In this document: in pieces, positions 17,957 to 26,488 of the stretch
How positions within the stretch are numbered: the stretch's first letter is position 1
Layout: each line of letters opens with the position of its first letter
NCBI RefSeq assembly: GCF_012979275.1
Contig: NZ_JABASZ010000011.1
Location: 1 to 42,285, forward strand
Direction of reading: 5' to 3'
DNA length: 42,285 nt
From: Pseudopontixanthobacter vadosimaris
Lineage (GTDB): Bacteria > Pseudomonadota > Alphaproteobacteria > Sphingomonadales > Sphingomonadaceae
Notes under the pieces: generated by a model
The model's database searches: none
Told to the model about the DNA's origin: nothing
The model's input: the letters and a program-made list of their open reading frames with translations, nothing else
Program-made: the position numbers and the translations under genes

Positions 17957-18112
17957 TATTTCCGCGTTTTAACATTTGAATATTCACGCATTGTTCCGGG
18001 GGCGCTATGTCGGAAACATGGCACCGGGGAATTCATTGCATCGGCCGCGAGGGCCCGGGCTGCGCCGCGCATTTCATTGCGCGTATCGACGCGCGTGGGG
18101 CGGGCTTTCGTC

Positions 18113-18538
18113 ATGATGCGCTTCCGTCAGAAGCGAGTCGCCCGTGATTTCATCCAGGCGTTGAACGACAGGGACGGCGATCGGGCGATCGGGATGCTCG
18201 ATCCTGCCATCACCTACATAGACAGTCGCGGTGTCACATTGATCGGGCGCGACGATGTCGCCGAACTGATCCGCAGGCTTCTGGATGTTCCGAGCCGGTA
18301 TATCCAGACGATCGAGGATATCAGCATGCGCAAAGGCGAATTGCTGATCAGTGCCAGCGTAACCGCGGACGATGCGGAATTTACCGGCAAGGTCCTGATC
18401 CGCATGGTTCAGGATGCCGGGAAGATCGCGGTTTACCAGAGCTATCGGTCCAGCCCGCCGGTGTCCATGGCGATGCTGCTGGTGCCGGAACTCGCCAGGC
18501 GTGGACCGGATGGCGACGAAACCGCAATTCCGGTGTAG
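18113..18538 (+). CDS. NTF2-like (SnoaL-type) small protein
   Basis: About 141 residues from ATG 18113; ATG 18116 and a TTG at 18077 are also in frame. The segment ARDFIQALNDRDGDRAIGMLDPAITYIDSRGVTLIGRDDVAELIRRLL has the helix-then-strand pattern of NTF2-like cone folds (an alpha helix, a short acidic turn, then the D-x-x-G-x-x-I-x-G strand). The rest alternates strands (SMRKGELLISASVTADDAEFTGKVLIRMV). Such folds may be enzymes, immunity or binding proteins; nothing here fixes which. It stands alone after ndk and converges on the sulfotransferase with 4 bp between stops. Confidence 0.75.
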   Translation: MMRFRQKRVARDFIQALNDRDGDRAIGMLDPAITYIDSRGVTLIGRDDVAELIRRLLDVPSRYIQTIEDISMRKGELLISASVTADDAEFTGKVLIRMVQDAGKIAVYQSYRSSPPVSMAMLLVPELARRGPDGDETAIPV

Positions 18539-18542
18539 AAAT

Positions 18543-19742
18543 CTAGCTGGTAATTTCGCCGGATCGGGCCAGCTGGTGCCGGTGCGCGTGATGCGTGCCT
18601 CGCCCGGCGAGCCGCTGCTCCTGTTTCATGGCATTCATCGCCGCCGGTGACAGCTGCATGCCGAGTTCGGCATAGATCCGCCGGACCGCACTGCGCCAAT
18701 CGGCCGAAATCGCGCTGAAATCGACTTCCGCGACCGGCCCGTCATGGCGCGCCAGCGCAGAGCGCATCCTCTCGCGGCGCAGCGCGATCTTGCCGGCCCA
18801 TTCATCTTCGATCCACGCAAGGTCCACCGTATCGGACTGGATGGTCATCTGGTTGGCCACCAGCGAAGCGGCACTACGCGCCACGTCCGCATCCTCGCGC
18901 CGGGCGATCACCAGCCGGGCGCCGGGGAATTGCCGCAGCAATTCGGGCAGGTCCTCGGCAAATTGCGGCACCTTCATCACGCGCGGTCGGTCGGCATTGC
19001 CGTGGAAGGCGGCGTCGGTCCGCAGGATGCGCGCGAATTCGGTATAGATGGACCCGGCATCGCGCCCTTCGCTGAAACGGCTGTAGGACGGGATGCGCCA
19101 TTGCGCTTCATAGGCAGCGGCGTCGAGGGCTGATGCGAGCCAGCCGAGTTCCTCATCCACCCGGCCCGCGCCGAAGGGGTGGATCGTATCGATCCACGGG
19201 TTCAGCCTGCGGCCGCAGAACAGCGCGAAGCCGCTCCGCAGCGGGCGCAGGTCGAACCGCGACGGCACGGGGTTCCAGCTGTCGCAAAACCGGGTGGCGG
19301 CATGGGCCGGGTCGGCGGCCAGCAGCCGGTGAATGCGCGTGGTGCCCGCGCGCATCTGGCCGATGATGATGATGGGATCGGCAAGCGGAGTGTTCGCCCG
19401 CGCGGGTTCGTCGCGCCACAGCCGCCCCAGGCCATGGCGTTGCCGAACGACCCGCGCCAGCTGGCCATGGGCGATGGCGCGGCCCAGATTGTTGAGGCGG
19501 GCCTCGGCCTTCAGCGCGGCACACAGCCGCTCCAGCCGCAGCCGGAAATCGGCCGCCTCCGCTGCACTCCGCCCGCCGCTCTCGTCACTTGCCAAAAAAT
19601 TGCCGCGCCCGGCTTGCAGGATCGCCTCGGCATCGAGCGACGGGCGGCTGAGCAGCCCGCCCTCCCAGGCGCGGCCCAGCCAGCGGTCCAGCCTGTCCAC
19701 GAGGGGCGTTCGGGCGAGCAGATGGGAGCGCGGCGGCGGCAT
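18543..19742 (-). CDS. Sulfotransferase family protein
   Basis: 399 residues. The 5'-phosphosulfate-binding loop is clear: PIIIIGQMRAGTTRIHRLLA (about 123-142). A later PHRVMKVPQFAEDLPELLRQFPGARLVIARREDADVA block (in part RVMKVPQFAEDLPELL) corresponds to the 3'-phosphate site with the conserved Arg/Ser region. It probably transfers sulfate from PAPS to an unknown acceptor; membrane lipids, polysaccharides or small molecules are possible. The long N-terminal helical region (1-110) is typical of sphingomonad members. The ATG overlaps the purN stop by 1 nt (TGATG), so it is co-translated with the purine genes although no purine role is known. Confidence 0.87.
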   Translation of the reverse strand: MPPPRSHLLARTPLVDRLDRWLGRAWEGGLLSRPSLDAEAILQAGRGNFLASDESGGRSAAEAADFRLRLERLCAALKAEARLNNLGRAIAHGQLARVVRQRHGLGRLWRDEPARANTPLADPIIIIGQMRAGTTRIHRLLAADPAHAATRFCDSWNPVPSRFDLRPLRSGFALFCGRRLNPWIDTIHPFGAGRVDEELGWLASALDAAAYEAQWRIPSYSRFSEGRDAGSIYTEFARILRTDAAFHGNADRPRVMKVPQFAEDLPELLRQFPGARLVIARREDADVARSAASLVANQMTIQSDTVDLAWIEDEWAGKIALRRERMRSALARHDGPVAEVDFSAISADWRSAVRRIYAELGMQLSPAAMNAMKQEQRLAGRGTHHAHRHQLARSGEITS

Positions 19743-20374
19743 CAGCCCTTATCGGCCATTCCGGATCGCATCCGTGCAGCCAGCCGGTTGACGACATGGG
19801 GATAAAGCTGGTGTTCGGCGATCAGCACCCGCGCCGCCAGGCTGTCTGCCGTATCTTCAGGCAGGATCCTGACCTTGAGGCATCCCAGGATCTCGCCCGC
19901 ATCGAGTTCGGCGGTGACGAGGTGTACGGATACGCCCGCTTCGCTGTCGCCTGCCGCAAGCGCGCGTTCGTGGGTGTGCAGCCCGCGATATTTCGGCAGC
20001 AGCGACGGGTGAATGTTGATCAGCCGTCCGGGGAAGCGTTCGACGAAAGCTTCGGTCAGGATACGCATGTATCCGGCCAGCACGACGAGTTCGGCTCCCG
20101 ACCGCTCGATCGTCGCGGCCATGGCGGCATCATGCGCCGCCCGTTCCTGCCCGCAATGGGACAATGCGAATGTCGGCACATCCTCCCCGTCGGCGAAGCG
20201 CAGGCCCGGCGCGTCGGGATCGTTGCTGGCGACCAGGACGATCTCGTAAGCGGCCCCCGGCAAGCGGCTGGCGTGCAGCAGCGCCGCCATATTCGTGCCG
20301 CTGCCCGAGATCAGCACGGCGACTTTCACCTTGTGCGATCCCGGCGCGGCATCGCCGCCTGCGTCAGCCCTCAT
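19742..20374 (-). CDS. purN: Phosphoribosylglycinamide formyltransferase PurN
   Basis: 210 residues. It uses 10-formyl-THF to formylate GAR in step 3 of purine synthesis. Motifs: [16 protein letters not shown] (phosphate loop), [20 protein letters not shown] with Asn120 and His122, and [13 protein letters not shown] with Asp158, the catalytic triad. ATG 20374 is preceded by GGGAAG; a GTG at codon 16 would give the shorter E. coli-like N-terminus. It overlaps purM by 11 nt, the usual purM-purN pair, and its stop overlaps the sulfotransferase start. Confidence 0.96.
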   Translation of the reverse strand: MRADAGGDAAPGSHKVKVAVLISGSGTNMAALLHASRLPGAAYEIVLVASNDPDAPGLRFADGEDVPTFALSHCGQERAAHDAAMAATIERSGAELVVLAGYMRILTEAFVERFPGRLINIHPSLLPKYRGLHTHERALAAGDSEAGVSVHLVTAELDAGEILGCLKVRILPEDTADSLAARVLIAEHQLYPHVVNRLAARMRSGMADKG

Positions 20375-21506
20375 GCGTGGCTTCCCAGTCCGACCTTGCC
20401 GCCCATGTGCCCTGGCTGCCGCGCACCGTGCAGCCGCGCTGGCCCGCCTCGATCATCCCTATACGCGAGACATCCTCGCCGCAGGCGGTGAGCGCCGCAG
20501 CGACTTCGTCCACGAGGTCGGGCGCTACCGCCAGCACCATGCCGATGCCGCAATTGAAGGTGCGGGCCATCTCGGCCGGTTCGATCCGGCCCTGCGCCTG
20601 AAGGAAGGCCATCAGGCGGGGCTGGTCCCAGCTATCCGCATCGACCACGGCACGCGCGCCTTCGGGCAGGATGCGCGGGATGTTCTCCAGCAGGCCGCCG
20701 CCGGTGACATGGGCCAGCGCGTCCACCTTCCCCGCCTTCAGCAGCGGCAGAAGCGAAGCCACATAGATGCGCGTGGGTTCGATCAAGGCGTCGATCAGCA
20801 GTTGTTCCTGGTCGAACAGCGCGGGGCGGTCGAGCTTCCAGGACAGATCCGCCGCCAGCCTCCGGACCAGCGAATAGCCGTTGGAATGCACGCCGGAACT
20901 TGCGAGGCCGAGCAGGACATGGCCGGGCGCGACCTCTTCCCCGGTAATCTGTTCGCCGCGCTCCACCGCGCCGACGCAGAAACCGGCCAGATCGTAATCG
21001 CCCGGACCATACATGCCGGGCATTTCGGCGGTTTCCCCGCCGATCAGCGCGCAACGGGCGATACGGCAGCCTTCGGCGATGCCGGCAACGACGCGGGTCG
21101 CGACATCATTGTTCAATTTGCCGGTGGCAAAATAGTCGAGGAAGAACAGGGGTTCCGCGCCTTGCACGATCAGATCGTTCACGCACATGGCGACGAGGTC
21201 GATGCCTACGCTGTCATGCCGGTCATATTCGATTGCCAGCTTCAGCTTGGTGCCCACGCCGTCATTGGCCGCGACCAGCAGCGGATCGGCATAGCCGGCG
21301 GCGCGGGGGTCGAAAAACCCGCCGAAACCGCCAAGCTCCGATGTCGCGCCGGGGCGGGCGGTGGCGCGGGCAAGCGGCGCGATGGCCCTGACCAGCGCGT
21401 TGCCCGCGGCAATGGACACGCCTGCCTCTGCATAGGTATAGCCGCTTTCGCCGGCGGGTGCGCCGCCTGAATCACTGGTTCCTTCGTCTGTCATAATGGC
21501 GGGCAT
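20364..21506 (-). CDS. purM: Phosphoribosylformylglycinamidine cyclo-ligase (AIR synthetase)
   Basis: 380 residues, somewhat longer than the 345 of E. coli because of an N-terminal Gly/Ser-rich extension; a shorter start at the MTDEG methionine (21494) is possible. It closes FGAM to AIR with ATP. Signature stretches: [70 protein letters not shown] and [18 protein letters not shown]. First of purM-purN-sulfotransferase; divergent from the DUF2066 gene. Confidence 0.97.
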   Translation of the reverse strand: MPAIMTDEGTSDSGGAPAGESGYTYAEAGVSIAAGNALVRAIAPLARATARPGATSELGGFGGFFDPRAAGYADPLLVAANDGVGTKLKLAIEYDRHDSVGIDLVAMCVNDLIVQGAEPLFFLDYFATGKLNNDVATRVVAGIAEGCRIARCALIGGETAEMPGMYGPGDYDLAGFCVGAVERGEQITGEEVAPGHVLLGLASSGVHSNGYSLVRRLAADLSWKLDRPALFDQEQLLIDALIEPTRIYVASLLPLLKAGKVDALAHVTGGGLLENIPRILPEGARAVVDADSWDQPRLMAFLQAQGRIEPAEMARTFNCGIGMVLAVAPDLVDEVAAALTACGEDVSRIGMIEAGQRGCTVRGSQGTWAARSDWEATHEG

Positions 21507-21621
21507 AGACTTTCACGCTTGGATTTCCACGCTTCATTCGGCAAAAGGCGGTCAGTTTTCCCCGATGAGCGATTCCAGCCACTCCACCCGGCCCCAGCGC
21601 GGCACAGGTTCCCTGCGGACC

Positions 21622-22884
21622 ATGAAGCGCGCGGCGATGCCTTTCCTGCTCGGGCTGACGGTGCTTGCCGGTGCCGCATTGGTCGCGCAGGTCGGCGGCG
21701 ATCGCGGTATCGCGCCCGTCGCCAGCAGCAGCGACATCAGTATCGGGGGGGTCGAGGTCGATACCAGCGGCGACACCGCGGAAGAGGCGCGCGCCGCCGG
21801 TTGGCAGGAAGCGGCGAAGCTGGCCTGGGAACGTATCGACGGGCCGGAAATCTCCGACTCGCAGCTTGAAGGGCTGGTCTCGGCCATCGTGGTCGAACGC
21901 GAACGGATCGGGCCACGGCGCTATATCGCGACACTTGGCGTCATCTTCGACCGGCAGCGGGCCGGGCAGTTCCTCGGCGCGGGCGGGCAGGCGGAGCGGT
22001 CGGCACCGATGCTGCTGGTTCCGGTGACGATTTCGGGCGGGGTCGAGCTGGTGTATGAAATGCGGAACCCATGGCAGCGGGCCTGGGCGGAATACCAGAC
22101 CGGCGGCAGCCGTATCGATTACGTGCGCCCCTCCGGCGCAGGCGGCGATTCGCTGCTGATAAGCGCGGGGCAGGTGAGCCGCCGCAGCCGCACGTGGTGG
22201 CGTGTCGTGCTTGACCAGATGGGCGCATCCGACGTGCTCGTGCCCATCGCACAGCTTCGCTACAAATATCCGGGCGGTCCAGTCGAAGGCACTTTCACCG
22301 CGCGTTACGGCCCCGACAGCCGCTTCCTCGAGACCTTTACCATGACGGCGGACAGTTCGGCCCAGCTCGATGCCATGCTCGCCCGCGCAGTGGTCCAGTT
22401 CGACCGCATTTTCCAGCGGGCGCTGGCGCGGGGCACGCTGGCCCCCGATCCGACGCTCAATCTCGATACGCCGGAACTGGACCCGGCGCTGCAGCGGCTG
22501 ATCGAAATGGGCCGGCAGGCAGGCGAGCAGGAACGCGCTGCCGCCGCCGCCGAGGCGCAGGCCCGCCGCGAAAGGGCGAATGCCGCAGCAGCGCGGGAAG
22601 CGCGCGAGGAAGCACCGACCATCACTTTGCCCGAAATACCCGCGCAAACCAGCAGCCATACCGTGCAGTTCAGCACGCCGGATGCGGGCGCGGTGGATGC
22701 GACGCTGGCCGCGGTGCGCAGCGCAGCGGGCGTGCGCGGTGTTTCCACCACCAGCCTGGCCCTCGGCGGCACATCCGTCATGTCGGTCAGCTTCGCCGGC
22801 GACCTGTCGGCGCTTGCGGCGGCCTTGCGGGCGCGGGGCTTCACCGTCTCGCAAGGGGCGAACTCGCTCTTGATCAGTCGCTGA
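21622..22884 (+). CDS. DUF2066-type exported protein upstream of hdaA
   Basis: 420 residues from ATG 21622, which directly precedes the signal-like segment MKRAAMPFLLGLTVLAGAA; an ATG at 21565 would add 19 polar residues. The domain after the signal has the DUF2066 pattern: a first strand (ISIGGVEVDTSG), a helix with the AR-AGWQEAAKLAWERI motif, and RRYIATLGVIFDRQRAGQFLG. A coiled, Ala/Glu/Arg-rich helix (ERAAAAAEAQARRERANAAA) follows. The C-terminal 75 residues resemble a ferredoxin-like module (VDATLAAVRSAAGVRGVSTTS). DUF2066 genes commonly neighbour hda and purM; function unknown. Divergent from purM, and 12 bp before hdaA. Confidence 0.82.
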   Translation: MKRAAMPFLLGLTVLAGAALVAQVGGDRGIAPVASSSDISIGGVEVDTSGDTAEEARAAGWQEAAKLAWERIDGPEISDSQLEGLVSAIVVERERIGPRRYIATLGVIFDRQRAGQFLGAGGQAERSAPMLLVPVTISGGVELVYEMRNPWQRAWAEYQTGGSRIDYVRPSGAGGDSLLISAGQVSRRSRTWWRVVLDQMGASDVLVPIAQLRYKYPGGPVEGTFTARYGPDSRFLETFTMTADSSAQLDAMLARAVVQFDRIFQRALARGTLAPDPTLNLDTPELDPALQRLIEMGRQAGEQERAAAAAEAQARRERANAAAAREAREEAPTITLPEIPAQTSSHTVQFSTPDAGAVDATLAAVRSAAGVRGVSTTSLALGGTSVMSVSFAGDLSALAAALRARGFTVSQGANSLLISR

Positions 22885-22896
22885 GAAGCCGCGCCG

Positions 22897-23523
22897 GTGT
22901 CGCAATTCGCGCTTCCGCTGACGCAAAAGCCGGGCCGCGAACCGGCGCGGATCGTGATCGGCAATGCCAATGAAGCTGCTATCGAGGCACTATCCAGCCC
23001 GTCCGGCTGGCCATACCGCACCGCGATCCTGTCCGGCCCGCCGCGTTCGGGCCGGTCGCTGCTGGCACGCTGGTTCGCCGCGCAGCCGGGCAACGAAGCG
23101 GTGGACGATGCCGATGCGCTGGATGAAACCGCATTGTTCCACCGCTGGAACCGGGCGCAGGAGAGCGGCGATGCGCTGCTGCTGGTGACGGGCGCGGAAC
23201 GCTGGGACATTGCGCTTCCCGATCTGCGGTCGCGCATGGGCGCGGCGCTGCCTTTGCAGATCGGGGTGCCCGACGATGCGATGGTTGCCGCACTGATCGA
23301 AAGCCATGCCGCGCAGGCGGGTCTTGCGCTGGGCGAAGGCGCGCTTACCTATCTCGTGCCGCGTGTCATGCGCAGCTTTGCCGGAGTCGAGACCCTCGTG
23401 GCCGCGATCGACAGGCTGAGCCTGGAACGCAAGAGCGCGGCCACCATGTCGCTTTGGCGTGAGGCGCTGGAAGCGGTAAGCGACGCAGAAGCAGGGGCGG
23501 AACGGCAGCCACGCTTGATCTGA
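22897..23523 (+). CDS. hdaA: DnaA regulatory inactivator homologue HdaA
   Basis: 208 residues with a GTG start. A short DnaA-like AAA+ protein: N-terminal SQFALPLTQKPGREPARIVIGNANEAAIEAL, a P-loop-like segment LSGPPRSGRSLLARWF, a Walker B-like VDDADALDE, LLLVTGAERWDIALPDLRSRM and the C-terminal helical lid. HdaA binds the sliding clamp through its N-terminal QFxLP-type motif (here QFALPL) and stimulates DnaA-ATP hydrolysis, limiting re-initiation. The loop carries R-S in place of the usual G-K of Walker A (PPRSGRS), as in other alphaproteobacterial HdaA-like proteins that bind nucleotide weakly; this comparison is from memory. Co-directional with the DUF2066 gene. Confidence 0.9.
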   Translation: MSQFALPLTQKPGREPARIVIGNANEAAIEALSSPSGWPYRTAILSGPPRSGRSLLARWFAAQPGNEAVDDADALDETALFHRWNRAQESGDALLLVTGAERWDIALPDLRSRMGAALPLQIGVPDDAMVAALIESHAAQAGLALGEGALTYLVPRVMRSFAGVETLVAAIDRLSLERKSAATMSLWREALEAVSDAEAGAERQPRLI

Positions 23524-23549
23524 CGGTTATTAGGTGAGAGACTTGCCCC

Positions 23550-24248
23550 GTGTTCGACCATCTCGTCTCCTATCTGGACTCGATCCGCGCGCGCGACCCC
23601 GCGCCGCGTTCCCGCTGGGAAATCCTGCTCTATCCCGGCGTATGGGCCATGGCGCTGCACCGCGTCGCGCATTGGCTGTTCGAGGCCGACCTGTTCTTCC
23701 TGGCGCGGCTGGTGAACCATTTTTCGCGCATGATTACCGCCATCGACATTCACCCTGGCGCGGTGATCGGGCGCAATCTGTTCATCGATCACGGGTTTAC
23801 CGTTATTGGCGAGACTGCCGAAATCGGTGATAATGTCACCATCTATCAATGCGTCACCCTGGGCGGAACCAACCCGACCAACGGCGTTCCGGGCAAGCGT
23901 CATCCCACCCTGCGCGACAATGTCATCATCGGGTCGGGTGCGCAGGTGATCGGCCCGATCGAGGTGGGGGAGCGCGCCCGCATCGGCGCCAATGCGGTGG
24001 TCACCGACGACGTGCCCGAAGGGGCGACGATGATCGGGATGAAGGCCCGTTCCACGCTGGTGCCGGTGGAAACCTGGATGCGCGGCTTCATGCCCTATGG
24101 CACGCCCTGCGATGAAAATACCGCTCCCCGGCCGGAGGACAAGCGGTTGATCGCGCTCGAGGTGCAGGTGAAGGCGCTGCATGACGAGCTGGAGCGGCTG
24201 AAAGCGGTTGACGAGGATGCGGCGCGGCGCAGCGGGACGGACAGTTGA
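23550..24248 (+). CDS. cysE: Serine O-acetyltransferase, short EpsC-type
   Basis: 232 residues with GTG start. It acetylates serine with acetyl-CoA, the entry to cysteine synthesis. The hexapeptide-repeat left-handed beta helix is clear: TAIDIHPGAVIGRNLFIDHG, VIGETAEIGDNVTIYQCVTLGG, RHPTLRDNVIIGSGAQVIGPIEVG and RIGANAVVTDDVPEGATMIG. The His of FIDHG and the Asp of the N-terminal region form the expected active-site pair. The N-terminal helical domain is shorter than in E. coli CysE. A C-terminal coiled tail (ALEVQVKALHDELERL) is present. The stop overlaps the next start by 1 nt (TGATG). Confidence 0.95.
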   Translation: MFDHLVSYLDSIRARDPAPRSRWEILLYPGVWAMALHRVAHWLFEADLFFLARLVNHFSRMITAIDIHPGAVIGRNLFIDHGFTVIGETAEIGDNVTIYQCVTLGGTNPTNGVPGKRHPTLRDNVIIGSGAQVIGPIEVGERARIGANAVVTDDVPEGATMIGMKARSTLVPVETWMRGFMPYGTPCDENTAPRPEDKRLIALEVQVKALHDELERLKAVDEDAARRSGTDS

Positions 24249-24598
24249 TGACCGGTCTTACAGGCACGGTGCTCCCGTTTCCGGGGCAGCCAGCCGCGCA
24301 AATCGCCTTTGGCCGTGACGAATTGCAGCGCATCCTCGACCTGTACGGGCGAATGGTGGCGGCGGGCCAATGGCGCGATTACGCCATGGATTTCACGCGC
24401 GACGCTGCCCTGTTCGATGCCTTCCGCAGGGCCGCCGAACGCCCGCAGACCCGGATCGAGAAGCGTCCGTCGCTGCGGGGTAAGCAAGGCATGTGGACAC
24501 TGTATGGCGAACAGGGGCAGGTCCTGAAACGCGGCCATGAACTCGGCGGCATTCTCGCGCCGGTGGAACGCCGCCTGTTGAAAGCTGTCGATGCCTGA
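24248..24598 (+). CDS. DUF2794 domain protein
   Basis: 116 residues. The core FGRDELQRILDLYGRMVAAGQWRDYAMDF, then RPQTRIEKRPSLRGKQGMWTLY and VLKRGHELGGIL, matches the alphaproteobacterial DUF2794 family of unknown function. A tyrosine/arginine-rich helix-strand arrangement is visible. ATG 24248 overlaps the cysE stop, so the two are coupled; a TTG one codon earlier is not needed. A hairpin terminator follows at 24624. Confidence 0.9.
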   Translation: MTGLTGTVLPFPGQPAAQIAFGRDELQRILDLYGRMVAAGQWRDYAMDFTRDAALFDAFRRAAERPQTRIEKRPSLRGKQGMWTLYGEQGQVLKRGHELGGILAPVERRLLKAVDA

Positions 24599-24623
24599 CT
24601 GCGGCGCGCCGTGACGATAAAAA

Positions 24624-24651
24624 ACCCTCGCGCCAAACCCGGCGCGAGGGT
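24624..24651. terminator. Bidirectional intrinsic terminator
   Basis: ACCCTCGCGCC and GGCGCGAGGGT form an 11-bp stem with a 6-nt loop. On the minus strand it is followed by TTTTTTAT (for the SDR gene), and on the plus strand by TCTTAT (for DUF2794). The two genes converge here. Confidence 0.9.
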
Positions 24652-24673
24652 CTTATCCTGCGAGTTGTAAAGC

Positions 24674-25609
24674 TCAGCCGCGCGCGGAGGAGGGCGCCGC
24701 GTCCTTGCCCAGCACGTCCTGCATCGCCTTCAGGATCGCGCCCGACTGTTCGGCACCCGATTGCGGGGCATGCAGATTGTTCTTTTCGGAAATCTTTTCC
24801 CAATTCGCCGCAAAGCCTTCGACGGTGCGCTCGTCATCCTTGAGCCAGACGGCATCGTTCATCATCACCCAGGCGGAATGGAACCCGCCCGCGCCCGCAC
24901 CGACGATGGCATTGGTCGGCGCATCCTCGCTGACGAGGAACAGGGCGGCCGGCACGACATTTTCAGGGCCGAACAGCTTGAAGGCTTCTTCGGGGAAGAG
25001 ATCTTCGGTCATCCGCGTTCCGGCGACCGGCGACAGGGAATTGACCTTGATGTCGTATTTCGCGCCTTCGAGATGCAGCGTCTTGGTCAGGCCCGCGAGG
25101 CCCAGCTTCGCCGCGCCGTAATTGGCCTGGCCGAAATTGCCGAACAGGCCGGTGGAGCTGCTGGTCATCAGGATGCGGCCATAGGCCTGGTCGCGCATCG
25201 TGTCCCATACCGCCTTGGTGGCATAGGCGCTGCCGAGCAGGTGGACGCGGACGACGAATTCGAAATCATCGGGGCTCATCTTGGCGAAGCTCTTGTCGCG
25301 CAGCACGCCGGCATTGTTGATCAGGACGTGGACGCCGCCCCATTTCTGCTTCGCATCGGCGACCATCTCTTCCATCTGGTCATATTCTGTCACCGAAGCG
25401 CCGTTGGCGATGGCTTCGCCGCCGGCCTTCTCGATTTCCTCGACTACCTGCGCGGCGGCGTCCGACGTGCCGGTGCCATCGCGCGATCCGCCGAGGTCGT
25501 TCACCACGACCTTCGCACCGCGGCGGGCGAGTTCCAGGGCATATTCCTTGCCCAGGCCGCCGCCTGCTCCGGTAACGATGGCGACGCGGTCCTTGAAGGA
25601 AATGCTCAT
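24674..25609 (-). CDS. SDR dehydrogenase related to 17-beta-HSD type 4
   Basis: 311 residues. NAD(P)-binding TGAGGGLG (13-20), NNAG (98-101), catalytic Ser about 151 in MTSSSTG, Tyr164 and Lys168 in NYGAAKLG are all present. The N-terminus FKDRVAIVTGAGGGLGKEYALELARRGAK...NDLGGSRDGTG (in pieces) resembles the hydroxyacyl-CoA dehydrogenase part of peroxisomal multifunctional enzyme type 2. Probably oxidises a 3-hydroxyacyl-CoA or a steroid-like alcohol; substrate unknown. AGGA lies 8 nt before ATG 25609. Stands alone, with a strong terminator downstream. Confidence 0.9.
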   Translation of the reverse strand: MSISFKDRVAIVTGAGGGLGKEYALELARRGAKVVVNDLGGSRDGTGTSDAAAQVVEEIEKAGGEAIANGASVTEYDQMEEMVADAKQKWGGVHVLINNAGVLRDKSFAKMSPDDFEFVVRVHLLGSAYATKAVWDTMRDQAYGRILMTSSSTGLFGNFGQANYGAAKLGLAGLTKTLHLEGAKYDIKVNSLSPVAGTRMTEDLFPEEAFKLFGPENVVPAALFLVSEDAPTNAIVGAGAGGFHSAWVMMNDAVWLKDDERTVEGFAANWEKISEKNNLHAPQSGAEQSGAILKAMQDVLGKDAAPSSARG

Positions 25610-25737
25610 GTGATCGGTCCTCTTGGTCTGAAAAATTGAAGTTCCGCGCCGGAATGCCACCCTTTCCGGTCCGCTTCAACCATGCTCGCCGTGGTCCGCC
25701 ATGCCGTAGGGGCAGGGCGTTGCAGACGCGAGGCAGC

Positions 25738-26427
25738 TCAGCTGCGGAGCGATTCCAGCGCGGCAATACAGTCGGCCATCGTGTCGATGACCGCATCCGC
25801 GCCCAGATCCTGCGCGGGCCGGTCGCAATAGCCATAGGCAGCAGCAATCACCGGCACACCGGCAGCGCGGGCCGAACCGATATCATAGCTGCTGTCGCCC
25901 ACGAAAGCGGCGCGCGCGGTGCCGGCATCCGCGCCGGCCAGGCGGCGGATTATCTCGAAGATCGGGTCCGGCGCGGGCTTCGCGCGGCCCTTGCCCATGG
26001 TGTCGCCGCCGATCACCGCCCCGAAATGATGGTCGAGCGACAGTTTCCGCAGGATGTCGGCGGCGAAGCTTTCGAACTTGTTGGTGACCACGGCCAGCTT
26101 CACGCCGCGCCGCGCCAGTTCTTCCAGCGTGTCCACCACGCCCGGATAGGGCCGGGACAAATCGGCATTATGCTCGCCGTAATAGGCGAGCAGCGCCTTG
26201 TACAAGGGGCGGAAATCCTCGTCGGATATGCCGCCCGTCTCCTCCAGCGCGCGGCGCAGCATCAGCTTGGCCCCGCCGCCGATCAGGCTCTCGATCCGCT
26301 CCACCGGGACTGCCGGGCGGTTCGCCAGCTGCAAGGCATGGTTTACCGCCGCGCCCAAGTCCTGATGGGTGTCGAGCAGGGTGCCATCAAGGTCGAAACC
26401 GACGATATCGAAGAGAAAATCAGCCAT
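25738..26427 (-). CDS. gph: Phosphoglycolate phosphatase (HAD family)
   Basis: 229 residues. HAD motif I FDLDGTLLDT (11-20) with nucleophile Asp12, motif II VVTNK with Thr, motif III Lys in GRAKPAPDP, and motif IV GDSSYDIGSARAAG. Removes phosphate from 2-phosphoglycolate and related small phosphates. The cap is the alpha-helical C1 type. The start ATG 26427 is chosen because it gives the normal N-terminus; the frame continues upstream over the glmU promoter but is not coding. Divergent from glmU by 61 bp. Confidence 0.92.
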   Translation of the reverse strand: MADFLFDIVGFDLDGTLLDTHQDLGAAVNHALQLANRPAVPVERIESLIGGGAKLMLRRALEETGGISDEDFRPLYKALLAYYGEHNADLSRPYPGVVDTLEELARRGVKLAVVTNKFESFAADILRKLSLDHHFGAVIGGDTMGKGRAKPAPDPIFEIIRRLAGADAGTARAAFVGDSSYDIGSARAAGVPVIAAAYGYCDRPAQDLGADAVIDTMADCIAALESLRS

Positions 26428-26488
26428 CGCGGCACCGCGTGACGCAAGCGGCTTCAAACCGCAAGAAAATGATGGCAATGCACCCACC

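Noticed and set aside
18077-18112. Upstream TTG start for the NTF2-like gene
   Set aside because: A pair of ATGs at 18113 and 18116 leads directly into the conserved helix.
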